Shown one piece after another: positions 11,648-26,300 of a DNA stretch of 64,000 nucleotides; within the stretch, counting starts at the first letter, position 1, and every line of letters begins with the position of its first letter. The notes under the pieces are model-generated. The model ran no database searches. It saw nothing but the letters and a program-made list of their open reading frames with translations, and was not told the origin of the DNA. A program made the position numbers and the translations under genes. The stretch spans positions 1,268,501 through 1,332,500 of the forward strand of contig JAFEUB010000965.1 in NCBI GenBank assembly GCA_024529925.1, given 5' to 3'. Origin of the DNA: Ophthalmolycus amberensis (taxonomy: Eukaryota > Chordata > Actinopteri > Perciformes > Zoarcidae).

Positions 11648-14600
11648 CTGGACAGACATACAGCACACTGCGTATGTCGTTTTTCAACACTTAGGTGATA
11701 ACTTCTCCTCACTGAATTTAAACATGCGTTGAACTATTTCATCCAGCGGGGAACTTACAGGCCCAGGGTTGTAGATGACCCGGAGGCCTGTAGCAGGAGG
11801 AGGCTGTTTCACGTGGAACCTTGCAGCGAGAGAGAGATCGAAAACAAACCACCAATAGTTACAGCTCATAGTTTTCCCTTTGAACTTGAAGGTGACGCCT
11901 GCACCCATCCACAGAACTCTTTTCTTTGTTTCCCTTATTTCAAAGCCTACATTTGCCTGTGCATTTACGTACCCACACTTTCATCTATCCACATTCTGGT
12001 GTCTTACCCGCAGGTGTCGACACCCACATTCTTCATCACCACAGTAATGGCAGAGGAGGTGCCCTCCTGCAGGGTGCCAAAGTCAACACGGGACGGGAGC
12101 AGCTGGAATCCCCTCGCTATGACACTGGGATCGGTCAGGGAAATAGTTCGACACTTCCTCCTCACCGGCTCTTCCACTGCCAGGAACTGGAATAGACGAA
12201 GTGATGAATGCATGTGTGAACAGAATGTGTGTGATAGAGTGGTAGAGAGAGAGACGCATGTGTACGGGAAACTGTATTTCTTTTAATTGCAGGATTACAG
12301 GATACAGTGGTATTTCACCACCTCTAGATGTCACTTTAGGACACTGTTTAATAATCATAGACAACATGTCAAACCAAGGAAAATGTTAACAGTATACAGA
12401 ACTACCACCTTTAGACAGAAAGCTCAAATAGATGTAAGTTTTTAGATAATAGTATGATGTGAATGTTTGGCTACCTGCTCATTTGGTACGCTGCAAGGTT
12501 TAGAGCCGAGGATCGAGGTTGGCAGTCGGACTTTAGTCCTCCTGGGCTTTCCAGTCACATCCACCAGCACTGACTTACATTGCCCAATTGAACCCCTCAG
12601 ACTGCTTTCACCTGGCACAGACACACACACACAAAGATACCGTCGTTCATCCATTCAGTGCTCAGCGGACTTAACCTGCATAACAACCAACTTGGAAGTT
12701 ATCTGAAAAATCTATGTGAATCACATTCAGCCTCAAACGAGCCAGAACAGTAGGTTTCCTTTAGTATCGTGGGTCTTTCCACCATGCCGCCAAGAAATGG
12801 GACAGGTTAATGTACTCGCTTGCCTGATGGTGCTTTAAATAGAAACCAGACTATGCCCTCAAAATGTCCCTGCAATATTCAGATGTAGTTCCTGATGAGG
12901 GAATTCATTTGAATATGAAACGACAGAGGAAGGTGGGGAACAAACCGGCAGTCTGAGGCGTGGGGTTGGTCGGCCTTTTTTCAAGCATCCGGTCACTTCT
13001 TCCTGCGTGGCTAACAGCAAAACAACTGGATGTGTCAGGATGGGTTGCATGAGCAAATGTAAACATCATGTAGACAAGCAAAATCAAACAAATAAATAGT
13101 TCTTAACATCCTCTTTATTACCTTGCCGATTGAGAGGGTGTTGGGTTTAAGGGTCGCGGGGCTGCAGTTGCAAACACAGACACGGTATATTATATAGTTT
13201 GCATGTTATTGAATCAACAGTTAGCGGTTTGTATGCACCCCTACAGTGGCTTTAAGAGTTCCTGTCCGTTTGTCCCCAGGTTTGTCAGTACGGATTCCCA
13301 AGAGGACGCCTTTAAAAATGGAGTTTCCTTGAGTAGCTCCCTGACAGTATAATAACTTACTCTTCTCTTGTGGGGCATCTTTCAGGAACGCCTCAGTGCT
13401 GCCTGACTTGGGGAACGGAGGGAGATCCATGGATAAACTCCTCATGTCTGGCATTTGGTGCTCTCGCAGAGTCTGGAAAACAAGCAACAGTGCTGTGTCT
13501 CCTTCTGTACATTTTATATGGTAATGTCAGAAATGGCGAATCAACATGGGTTATAATGTTGTTGTTTTTTACAATGATGCCGACTCAATCATTTAAGAAA
13601 ATGTATCTAAATACATGTATAGTAAATTGAAGAGGACACATACAGTACCTGGTATAATGGAACATTTTCTGGGTGGAAAAAAGGGATAACGGACTTCTTC
13701 CTCAGAGCCTCTCTGTGAGCCTGCTCTTCACATTTCTCCTGTCTGAGGCACACACAAATAAATGATACGTTGACGGCTACTCGTGCAAATGTACTGGTAG
13801 CCATCGTAGTACCATCATTTCCCACTGTTGTCCTTTATCCACTCCTTTATTCGGACTGCAGAAGCTGCTGTATTTTCACTCCAAATAATTCAAACGAGAA
13901 TCACTGCATCCATACAAAGACATGACGGCGAAAAAGCCATTTACACAATTAACTCACACCAATGTGACTAACAATTGTTTGGGATGCGACGAGTGAGCAT
14001 AGGCGTAGGTCTTTCAGTCAGGATGCAGGGAACACGTCCCCCTCAATATCTAATAGACGTGCATTTGGCAATAAACTTCCCCCAACAAAAGACTCAGAAG
14101 AGTAAATCATGCCTCCACGTGTGCTGACTCAGCAGGGAGAAGTTGATCGACACGACAGTAAATATATGAAAGCAATACAGAATGCCTGAGAGCCTTACTG
14201 CATCATATTCCCTCCCCCATCATGAATTATCACCTGCCGCCTGAATTCTGTATTTTCCTTCACATAAATTAAGACCTTTCCGCCATAAATTGGTGCTTAA
14301 AAATTCACCAAATGTTATCTTGGTGCAATAAAAGGTATCAGTAAAACTAATTGTCGCTACTTATGAAGGTACTTAATGTCAAGAGGAGACGTTTGGTCTT
14401 CACACACAATCACAAAACGGTGCGAGAACCTACGTATATATTTACCTGTGCTGTGTCAGCCTTTCAGTCCACTTTGACTCCTTTCCATTAGTGCAGCTGG
14501 ATAAGAGAACAGTGTATTATACAAATGCATGAACCAGTGTTTAGAGAGCGTTAACATTATCTGTTCATGCACGCCATTTTAATCTCCCAAACCTGTCACT

Positions 14601-15351
14601 CGCTGCTGTGGCTGTGTCTTCTGAAACATCCGGCTGCTCAATTGGGTCTCCAACTCCTTGGCTGTACAGATTGGCTAAGTCCACTGTGGATGCGTACAGA
14701 AGGAATTGGAAGAGATTGACTTCAGGCGAAGTGTTCTGAGCCCGTAACACCAAACCAGAACTAAAATGACATGAACTACTGTGCTCAACTCTAACGACGA
14801 AATACTGAACTTCAAACCTCCACTATTATCTTCATTCAGTAAAACAGAAATCAAGCAATTCATTGCATGTTAATAGAGTATCTGACACTTCATCCAGCCC
14901 TCCAACACACCATTATTTATTTCCACAAAAAGTGACTGGAAACATTCCCACAAACTGATTGAATTTTCTCACTAATTAAAAACAATCACAACTAGGTAGG
15001 TATGCTTAATTAGTTGAAATTGAATAAAAGAAACCAGGGAATTGCAAATGGAACATTCATTTCAGTAGACTCGTAACAGGACACATTGTTCAAACACAGC
15101 CTACAAAACTACAAAAAGCAGTCACCCACCTGAAGTCCTCCAGTCAAAGATGTGACCTGCATCCTCTTCTTCAGCAAAAGACTTTAAAGTACAACATTAA
15201 CAATTGACATTAATACCGTACAAAATTACTGTATTTGTTATTCGTAGAGTTTTCCATTTCAGTGTGCAGTATGCTTCTGATAACATCTTCTTGTCTGTTG
15301 TACGATACCAGTCAAAGTAAAGGCATCTGGTAACTATACCAATGGTGCATT

Positions 15352-15427
<76 letters not shown>

Positions 15428-18400
15428 TGTGCGTGTGCGTGTGCGTGTGTGTGTGTGTGTACTCACCAGGACCAGATTGAGCAGATCACTGGCATGAACA
15501 GTCTCCTCCTCAGTGCGAGGGTCTTTGAATTCCATCTCCTCTGATCGCTGCTCCCTCACCATCAAACTCTCAATGTATTCCTGCAATCAAATCAAAAGGC
15601 AACTTTCAACATTTGTCAATATCCTGCAAAATGTGATGTCACGCTCAAAAGCAGACCACACGACGCACACAGTGTATCGTCCTTTCACAGCAGAAGTATC
15701 GCAACATGTTTCAGGGCCAACAATCACATTTACCGCCACCGATTGAGGTCTCGTCACATGTCGTGCTGGTTTTAAATACGGGCTAAAAAACAGAGCTGTA
15801 ATACGCGGGTTTCTTTTTACCTTCAGTCGTGTGTCGACAGTATTTTTGAGTGGAGCGGCGAATGGTCGGTGCTGGTACAGTTCCCTCATCTCCAGGACTT
15901 TAGGGCAGCTTCTGAGAGGTTGCCGCTGTGCTGCAGAACCAGCGGCCCCATCTCTCAGAGTCAAACCTCGTCCCATGTCAGCACCGAACGGAGGACCCGG
16001 GCTCTTCTTCTGGAATGGAGAGACAGTGCAGAGGGTAGAAAAACGTCAGCGTCGGGCCCCGAGTGTACTTGTACAACATGTGTATTTGTTCACACCTGTA
16101 CCTCTATTCCAGGGAAGTCAAGCCAGCTGCGGTTTCTGAGGTTGGGCGGGGTAATGTCAGGGTTCTGTTTCCCCAGCAGCCACTGGGACCACACACTCTG
16201 GTGGCTGGGCTTCAACATGGTGATGCCAAACTCATCTGAAAACAGTCAGAAAGGTCACATGGAGATTCAGAAGGCTTTCCCTGCCTTTGAAAGATATTTG
16301 AGAGAGAAAAATGCGCTCAAATGGAACATTGTTATATGCTTTTAGTTGAAATATGGCTCGATCAAAGAATAAAACTGTTGTAATTATTATTATCATTGGT
16401 TGAGTGTTAGTTTTCTTGATTTCGGACCTTGTGCGTCTGGCAGTGGTTCCTTCAGCAGGGCTATGGTCGGGTCAGAATAGGCCCGGTCAAGCAGTTCCTC
16501 TACAGTGTGAGAGCTCAGTAGTTCAGTACCCGAGCCGTCCTCATGCACCACAAACAGCCTGGAACACAAGATGATGTTTACAGGGTTTCGGCGACGTTGC
16601 CAGCTAAAAACGCCACGCAAAGTTCATGTTTAAATGTTGTCTCAATACTGCTGACTTTGTATTCATGCAAAACACATTCTATTTTGTACATACAGCAACT
16701 ATAAGAGAGAAATAAAAAGTGGAATAATGGACAGAGGCCCACCTGGGAGAATGTTCTCTGTGTTTTACATTCATCTTGGCCATTTCTCTGTCCTCCTCCT
16801 CCTCTGGCTGCTCCTCATCCTGTTTAAGAGTGCTCGGAGCAGGGCTACAGTTCAACACGGATAACTGTCCATCTTCCATCACCTGTGACACACACACACA
16901 CACACACACACAAAGTCTCCATGAGGCCTTGCTTCTCTGAGACTATGAAGGACTGTCTCTTTAAATTCTCGAGGTTTCTCAGTGCTCGCCACAAACACGC
17001 ACAACACCAGCCCTTCTAATAATTCAAACCTGGAAGTGGTTGCCATCGGGGTCTGTGACGTCACAGGCCACTATGTCTGCATGACTCATGGTGTAGCTTC
17101 CTGGTCGGTTTGTGGGAGTGCAACCTTTCGGACTTGGGGTTACAAGTGGGTCAGACGAGTACACGCACTTGCCATCACTTTGGATGTGTAGGAGCCCCGC
17201 ACTGGATGGGAACACCTTGGATGCACAGGGACACACACACACACATTTGTATTAATCTACACATTACTTAAAAAACAGACTTTGCTGTGAACCACCCACC
17301 TGATAGGCTCCTTGGTTGTTCCCACTGACGATAGTTCCATCAGCTAAAGAGACGTGAGCCGTGTGTCGCTCTGGGTACATCACCACTGTGGGGAAGCCGT
17401 CCCGCTCCACCAACACCACTCGCTCCTTGGTAGACGCGCTTGCACATGCACTCCTCTCAGCATTCTCCGCCACAGTTCCTTCTGCAAACACGCTCTCCTC
17501 ACCATTCTCACCGCTTTCTCTTTCATCGCACACATGCTCACACTCGCGGAACTCTGCACCAGCGTGTCCAGCACCCTCGTTGTCAGGCGCTTTCCCTGCG
17601 CTGTCCCCGCTAATCTCCTCTCCACAAGTATGCCGGAAGTGCACGGCCTCATTCTTGCTGTCCGCACAGCGCGTGACACACACACACTCAGATTCACACG
17701 CACATTCAGAAGTTGATTGAAGGGTCACACTCTCACGCTGCTCCCCTGGAAAGTTAACAGACGCACAGGTCAGATCAAATAATCCAACTTCATTTAAAAA
17801 TGAAGATGTTTGCGCTACATTACCACATGTTCAGATGGGACTGTCTGATTGCTGTATGTGCATGGGAGCCAAGTATTTAATGTGTATGCACTGTATGCTG
17901 GTCACCCGTGTGTTGCGGTGTGCTTGGTGGTCTGTCTTTGCAGAGACTGGTGATCCTGGTTCCGTCTGCATGTTCTACACTCAGAGATCCGTCTGTGTTC
18001 TGGACAGAAACCACCAGATCCTCTCGGCTCAGCATCACCTGACACAGCGACACATGCCGAGATAAAACGCCCAGCGATAACGCGCACCATTTTTGAGACT
18101 CTATCACAAACCTATTGAAACGTTGACATCAGAATAACATTGTCAAATTCATTGTGAAACACCGAAAAACAACTTGAATAACACTACACTGGAGTCAACT
18201 GGTAACCCGTTGACTGTCAGGAGTAACACTGCACTCTTACCTCGTGGGTGATGGGGTCTGTCGTCTTGAAGACGAGAAGAGGCGCGGTGGGTATGTGTTT
18301 GTGTGTGGTCCCCACGGTGTGGATGCGAGCTCCAGATGGAGTCGTAGTTAACCAACACCCGCTCTGATTATCAGGCTCCTTCTGGAAGCTCTGCTCTGTT

Positions 18401-21400
18401 TAGACACAACATACAAAGACAGCGCTGCTTACTTGTCCTCACAGCAGGGGGCTCGTCATGTTCATTAGATGGCGTTTTGTATTCACTGGTGCTGCACTCT
18501 AACCTTTGCTGTTGTCCTCAGTTCCTTGAGAGGTGTTTTCCTCCTCAACCTCAGAGTCAGGGACCCACACCGGACCAGAATCCTGGCTGAAACTGACCGA
18601 GCCATCTGCAAACAGAACCTGCAGTACACGTGTGATTTGTGTGCCATAAGAGTGAGTAAGAAGTCATTAACTTGCTGGAATCTGAGCCTTTATGTATGAA
18701 CATGTGTGGACAGAACGTTTACCTCTGTGGACCCGTCTCTCATGTGTCGGACCACAGCTCCCTGGCATGTGACAATGCGGGACAGTTCCTTGGAGAGCGA
18801 AGGGTCCTGAAGCTGCCCTCCAGCTCCCCGACCATGAAGAGGAAAGCCCTGTTTCACCAACATACCCTGCTCTTCTGAGGACACTCCTGGACACACAAAC
18901 ACAAAACTTACGTCATAAATGTTTGAGAATGAGTCATACATGGGAATATAGCAGTTATGGAATACCATGCTCAAATATCAAAGAGGGCACATTCAAAGTC
19001 CTCTTCTGCCAAAAGTGTGTGAGCAGGTGAATCTGTGAGTGTGGGAGATGTTATTCTCCCCTCACAGCAACACATGAAGCTTTGTAAAACTACACTCTGG
19101 AAGACACACACACACCTGTGGATGAGTGTGTACATACATTCCTGAGAAAGTGGATCACTGACCGTGTGCATCTTCTCTCAGAAATTGCAGCAGCAGGCCA
19201 TTAGGAACAGACAGGTTGAGACTGTTGAATGGACTTGATGTCAATGCTGGCTGGCCTTCACACACCTTAGACTGCACACACTCCTACACAGAGAAATAAA
19301 CACGTACATACTGTATGAGCAATGCTCTAATAACAGTAATATAATCATCACGTCAAGTGTAAGATAAAACTACATCCCAATCCATACAGCAAATGGAAAA
19401 AAAAAAGAAAAGTGGAATAAGACAGGAAAAAAGTATTTATTATTCCTGAAATTTGTCTAATACTTGGTGGAGAAACCTTTGCTTGAGTATTATTTTGTGC
19501 ATCCATGTCCGTATGTGGAACCTGGGACTCTGGAGGTCTGGTGAGGCTGGCTGGGCTGTGAGTCTTGGAGGGAATTGAATCCCGGTGTGTCCCCTTGGAG
19601 CGGTTGGTGGAGGAGGAGCGAGGGGTGGGGACGAATGCAGAGGCCTCTGGGGCCACTAGCGCTGTTTCCTGGAGACCCACTAGAACATCCCAAAACAGAA
19701 CCAAAGTAAAGATGCCTGCACTGTGACGAAATGTAAATATTGTTTGATCCACACATATTCAGAGAACTGAGATGGAACAGTGTATCAGCATATTCAACCT
19801 GCTTTCCAAATATAAGCAAAGATTGAAAGATTTAAAAACAAATTAAAATTCACAAAGGCTAAAATCTTATGTGGTATGAATGCAAAACCTCTGTATTCTC
19901 CCGCGGGACCATAGAAACTGTATGAAAGGTGGATTCCATTGTCCAAAACTGCTGAGAGGGAGCCCTGCTTCACTCTTTTCATCTCCACAGGCTCGAGACA
20001 CTGAAAAGGACACACACACGCACACTCTCAGGTATTCCGGTGAACCGTGGATTCTCAGAATCCACGGTTCGGTTCATGTCTCAGGTTTTTTAGTTTTTTT
20101 CTGAGACGGAACCGTGAGGGAAATCTCACGGTATCTTTGTTTCTTCATTAGTTTTAAGTATTATCTATTTAATGACGTACAAATTTGCAAGAATGGATAA
20201 AAAGAATACTACAATTACAAAACAGGCCCTCTGGGCACAGGGTGTTTGGGCTGGGCAATATGGAGGAAATCAAATATCACAACATTTTTGACCAAACATC
20301 TCGATATCGATATTCCAACAATACCGTAGGTTTGACTGTTGGTGCTTTCACAGAACATTTCACAATGAGATTTTAGATAATCATCTGTAATGTGGATATA
20401 ATGAATAAGTGGGTAGAGGCAAATAACAGAGCAGCTAGAACAGTTACATCACTTTACTGTAATGCAACCTTTGACACCAGCAAACAACAACAGATGATAT
20501 CTAGTCTTACATCTCAATATTGATATTATATTAATATATTGGCCTGTTGCTTAATATGTGTAGCATCTTTACCATTCAAATCTTCTCTTCTGCCATTGGT
20601 GTCTTTGTCTTGGGGCTGACGGAGAGGATTTGCAACGTGATTGATGTGGGTGTAGAAATGGTGGCCATCCTTCTTCACCGCCACTTTCACTAGGCTGGAA
20701 CCTGGAGTGACAACAGTACAGAATGCATTGGGCTTATGTGGGAAAAAACCCCACTAGGTATCAGTGAGGAATAACTGAGGCGCACTTTGCTTTTCATGCA
20801 CAGTCTCACTTACGGTGACCGACTTTCCCAATTACGCAGCACAGCAGATACATGCAGATTTTGATCATTTTCTACAACCGTATCTGTGTCTGAATTACCT
20901 TCAACATAGCTGACAGTCTCCACAGTGATGTGTCCTCCAGTCTGAAGGGAAAAGGTACTGGCAACGACCCGACACATGGATCAACTTTCCACCCATGCTG
21001 TAGCCTGTGAAACCCTTCACGTCGCACACAGACACACAAAGTGTTACTATAATCACTTTTCAGCATCCCTCTTTGATTGGATGTGCAGGTATTAACTCCT
21101 ACACGGGCCTTTAGACGGGCTAATTGGTGGTATTGGAAACTAAATACCGTCAGACAGAACTAAAGCAAGAATAAAATGTATTCATGGTTTTGTGTGTATG
21201 CCCTCACATTGAAGGGCTCCTCTGTCGGATGCAGGTCTTTGTTTTCCTCCACAGGGAGTGCTGAGCTCGCGGCCGTCTCTGTTCTGCCATGAGACAAAGG
21301 AGGCTCCCCCTTTTGCTGCTTGCTTTCCGGTCCATTCTCCTTCTTTGATTTCTTGGCAATCTCCTCCTTTAGGTGCTCTTGCTCCAACTTCCAGGCCTGT

Positions 21401-23337
21401 AACATCATGCACACGTTAATATACACACTGAACCATCGCTGGGTGTACCTCCTGCACGAGGTCAGCTAAGATAAGCTACGGCCCCGCGCCACCATCGAAG
21501 GATAAGTAGTTATAGATGATGGTTGGATGCTTTTACTGGTTAGCTCTTTAAATCCTGCTTAGGTACGAGATTCTGTAACTACTGACGAGGAAAATCTCCA
21601 CAGCTCTTTGAGGAAACTAAATCACCACGTAAGAGGGCGTCAGGTTTAATTTAGCCATCTCAGCAGATTTCTGTAAAGGGTCTAAAGAGTTACTGCATTA
21701 CTGCTGAAAGGCCAGAACAAAGCAAACCGTGAAGGCAAATGTTGATGTGTTCGACTGACTTTAAGGGAGCCTTTTTTGATGACTGGCTCCAGAATGTCCT
21801 CCTCCTCTGCAGAATCCGTCACCTTTTCTTCTGGTCCAGGAACAAAACAAACACTGTAACTGTATGGTGAAGTATAGTGACATCGATAAGAGATTTTTGT
21901 TGACAAGCTACCTTTTGGAGCCTCAGCAGGGCTGAGATCTCTGAGTTGCATTGCCTCTCTCTTTAATTCTTCCTCTTTAGTCCAATCTGAAATGGTATCT
22001 GCCACGTGCTCCAGGTAATTCCTACCCGAAGATAACGATGACATTTGAAGTCGATGTAACATTCTACACATACTTCCACTAGTCAGATTATATATGCTAC
22101 GGACTGATGAAAAAAAAGGCTTATTTTGCTTTCTCACATATCAAAAAAGCAGATTACTATTCATGTCCTGTGAGAAGAAAAATGTGGACTTGCACTCTGA
22201 CCTGAACTTGACATCAGTGTGAAGCCGGGCTACATCCCAGAGCTCCTTGCACTGGCGATAAGGGCTCATTGGATTGTGACAAAAGATGTACAGGATGTTG
22301 TTATGACTTCCTCTGAAAGTGTCCAAGCAGCGGTATTCTCCCGAGGCTAACTGGAGTACCTGCAAATAAAATAAAATGGAATTTGTACGTGCAAAATTGA
22401 AAGAACATGAAATACGCGAGGGGGTTTTCAATTCAACAAATTGCGTTTTTTGGGTGGAATAACATTGCCATGGCGTTTTAATGAACCTTGAAAGACAAGA
22501 TTAGACAGGTCACCTGTGGGAAGATGGAGGCACTGTGGTGTTCAGTGTAGTGCCAGTCAAACAGAGATCTCAGCCGACTGCTCTGAATGTCACGCAAGTC
22601 CAGCTGGCAACACGCCCTCCCTCTGATCTGCTGGAGAAAAATCAACATGCAACCTTATTAGGAGAAGAATCTGAACAAATGTTCAGCTACAGTAGTATGA
22701 ACAAACAATACCTCTGTGAGATCTTCAGTGAGCAACATCGGCCCTACAGTTGAGAGAAAGCAATCACGTTTCTTAAGTCAGTTGCATTGTGTAATATACT
22801 ATGTGCGAGGCAAAGACAGTAATTGAATTAATCATGGTAGAAACAGACCTTTAGTCCGTAGGTTATCACGCTGCTGTTTGGCGTAGGACAGTGGGTTGTC
22901 CCAGGGGATTATTGTGGGTGTCTGTTGCTGTGCTGGGTACAGTGGTCCCAGTGGTCCCAGTGGTCCAGGAGCATTCTGCAGTACACCGTTTGGGTCCAGC
23001 CTGGTCAGGGGCATACTCTCAAACACACTCTGATGAATCAAACGCTCCACCTCCAGCCATGACACAATATCTGTGGGATTTCATAACATCATGAGAATAT
23101 AAATCTCTCAGAGACGGAGCAACGAGTCCAATGACATCAGCCATGAAAATGCTGAGCAGCTGCTCTCTGACCATCGGTGCAGTAGTGCTGCAGCTGCTGT
23201 TTGATTGCCATCCAGCAGGAGTTGCTGTCTCTCGGCCGAGCTACAGACTGGATCAGCTCCCACACTGGAGACCTCCTCATCATGGACAGCTCCACCTCGG
23301 CTGGATGAAAACCCTGGACCGCCTATGAGTGACACAT

Positions 23338-23376
<39 letters not shown>

Positions 23377-26300
23377 TTTCTAATAACAATAAGGTCAGAA
23401 TGGGACCGAGACTACATAAACTATACAGACTATTTGGAACCACAATGGCAAATTCCACATGGACAATAAAAATTAATAATTGATACACAAAAAATCTACT
23501 TGCATTGATATTCCTTAAGCGCATTGCCATCTCATCATGGTGTCTGATGACCAGAGGGTGCTCAGACTTCATCTGCGTCTCCTCTACTCCAAACTTCTCC
23601 TCTAGCTTCTAACAAAAAAAAGAGAATAGATCAGAGACAAATTAAGGTGCACACACACATTACACACACCACACCTCCTTTTTGGAGACAGACAGACGAG
23701 TGAAAGAAAGGAAAATATATCATACAACGTAACTTGTCCTAGAAACAACAGTTGTCTCAGTCAGAAGGTTTCAGTTTCTGTCATAATTCATCATTGTAAG
23801 ATTCTTTTTATCTCTCCTGTCAGATCACTTTTTATTAATGCAAAGGGACACTTTTATGTCCTTATAATGTTGGTGCTGATGTATTCAGCACTCATATTGG
23901 ACTGTCAAATTTAACTTTACTTGGTAAAGTTGCAAACTGACCAACTAAAGCATTTGTAAAATGTAAATCAACTTCTATTGTCTCACAGCACACAGTGAAA
24001 TGTAGCCTCTGCATTTATTCCATCCCAGTATTCGGAGCAGAGGGGGAGCCTTGCTCAAGGGCACATATGCAGCGCCCAGGAGGCGAACTTAACACCTCTC
24101 CAGCTACCAGTCCATGCTCAATACTTGGTCTCTGTGGGGACCTGAACCTACGACCCTCTGCTGACCAAGCCAAGTCTCCAAGGACTACTGCTGCCCTCTA
24201 GTGCTGTATAATAAAACATAAAAATAGAAAAGACAGAGCCGACCCACTTCCTCTCACATGCTCGCTCCAAGCGCATGAAGGAGAGTATTACACCCCCCCC
24301 TCCCCTCCCAAGGCGAAACTTTGACCACTGAACTGAACTTCATTTTTAGTACACGTATTTTTTTGGGTCGTCTACCTGCATAGGTCCACTGTACCTTCTT
24401 GTGTTCTTCATTCTGTGTTGTTGTCAGCAGACTATTTAACATGTGGCTTCTCTCCGCGTTAGTGTGTACGAGAGGCAGGAAGCTTTGGAGCATGAAGCTG
24501 ACCAGCTGATAGTCTAACCCGAGGCCGTTGTGAGGTTGGGCCTCAGCCACGCAAGGCAGGGTGGACACAGACGGCTCTGTTGAAATCACCACCTAAACAC
24601 ACAATCACAGACGGGGGGGGGGGGGGGGGTAAAAAAAAAAAGCATTCAATGCAATGCCATAATCGCCATCAAAAGTAGGCGGCAACACTGAACACATTAA
24701 ATGACATCTGGCTGTTTAATTTCAAAGCACAAACAAATGTCTAGTTTTTGCCTAAATCGAAGGTTCAGCGTTAGACATTGTCAATCACAAAAATACTTAC
24801 CTGCTGGTAATATATCAAAAGATTGCTGATGTCACACACAGATAATGAGGGACCACCTTCAAACATTAAATCAAGGTCTGACCACACACTGACCTGCTCC
24901 AGCATACAGTGCATGATCAGAGGCACAGAGCAGGCTTCGGGGGGAACCAGGTCCAGGAGGCTGGAATAGCAACGCATGTCCACATCTGCAGAGCGAGGAG
25001 GCTGCTGGGCCTCTGTCCACAAAGGAGAGAAGGGAGGTTTGTCATCCTAGTCGTGAATATCTAATACAAAAAATTTAAAAAAACACACAAGCATGTGCCA
25101 AAGATACATGAAAAAAGAAGGCTATACCTTGGTCTGTTGGCCTTTGTTCAAACACTGGTTTCATTTTGGAGCGTGGAGTCAGGGGCACAACCTGGCACAA
25201 ACACACCACAAAGTAATACTTTTTCCATCGATATCCAGCCACGTAATTACTGTTCAATGGGTACCGTGGAGGTCCACTTTAAATTCCTCTGGTTGAGGCG
25301 GCCAATAAAGGAATGATTCAAGTTAAAGAGTAAGGCTCCAGAGAGGGCATGCTGTTTAATTGGTTTATTTGTGTCAGTGTGTGTGTGTGTGTGTGTGGTC
25401 TCTCGGATGCACAGGATCTTTCAGTCGACTACTTTTCTTTTTATTTGTCCACAAGGGGGCGTTCAAGGACTCTGTAGTAGGCCTTAATGCTGACCTTTTG
25501 AACACACTGAAAATAACCAGCAGATTAATCGATCATGAAAATACACCTTATTTGCAGCCCTGTTGTAAAGTTGTACTGCATGCATGAGTGTATACGTGTA
25601 CCTCTGCAGGCTGTGGATCCAACCCAACAACAGTAGGTACACTGATGAGATTTATGTTGTTCAGGTAGTGCTGATGCTGCCTGCGCCAGTCCAGACAGTC
25701 ATAGATGAGCTTGGCAACACCCTCAAAGATTCGGCTCCCCATCTCCAGTTGGACACACAGATTAGGATTCATATTCAAAATCAAATCACAAAAAAAAAAA
25801 AGTGAAACTGACTGATAAGCAAACACAAAGAGGGCAGAGATCGTGAGAAAGACGGACAGAGACGGACCTCGAGAATGATCGAAAAAAGGGAATAGCAGGC
25901 TTCATGAGAATAGATCCACGAGACAAAACATCTGTCAACTCACCTCAGCCTCGGGGTCCTGTGTGTGTAGGGGAGGCCCGAGATCTGGGACGGTGTAGCT
26001 GAGCTGAACCGCATCATGGAGCTTGGAGTTTGGTGGCCCGCTGTCCAAAACTGCTCTCAGACCTGACCAGAATAGATCCAACTTCCTGGCCTGCACAGCC
26101 TGCTCTACACTGCCATGAACCGCTGCTTCTGACACACACAAAGGAGAAGATACTGTAATGTTGATAGCAACATATGAATAAAGTCTATGCTGGGGAGTTT
26201 GAGTACATGTGAAAGCTATTACATTGTTCTGATGCACCGCATACTGAGGGCCCTTTACCTGCACCCAGAGCCAGTGAGGGCCTCCGACTCTGCTCATCGG

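Noticed and set aside
12946..13013. Alternative acceptor for spag17 exon 42 (TTAG|CCACGCAG)
   Set aside because: It gives an open frame but leaves exon 43 out of phase. The GCAG acceptor at 13004-13003 fits both sides.
15350..15586. His/Thr- or Cys/Val-repeat open frames
   Set aside because: They are translations of the GT/CA microsatellite. Only the end of the minus-strand frame is real (spag17 exon 36).
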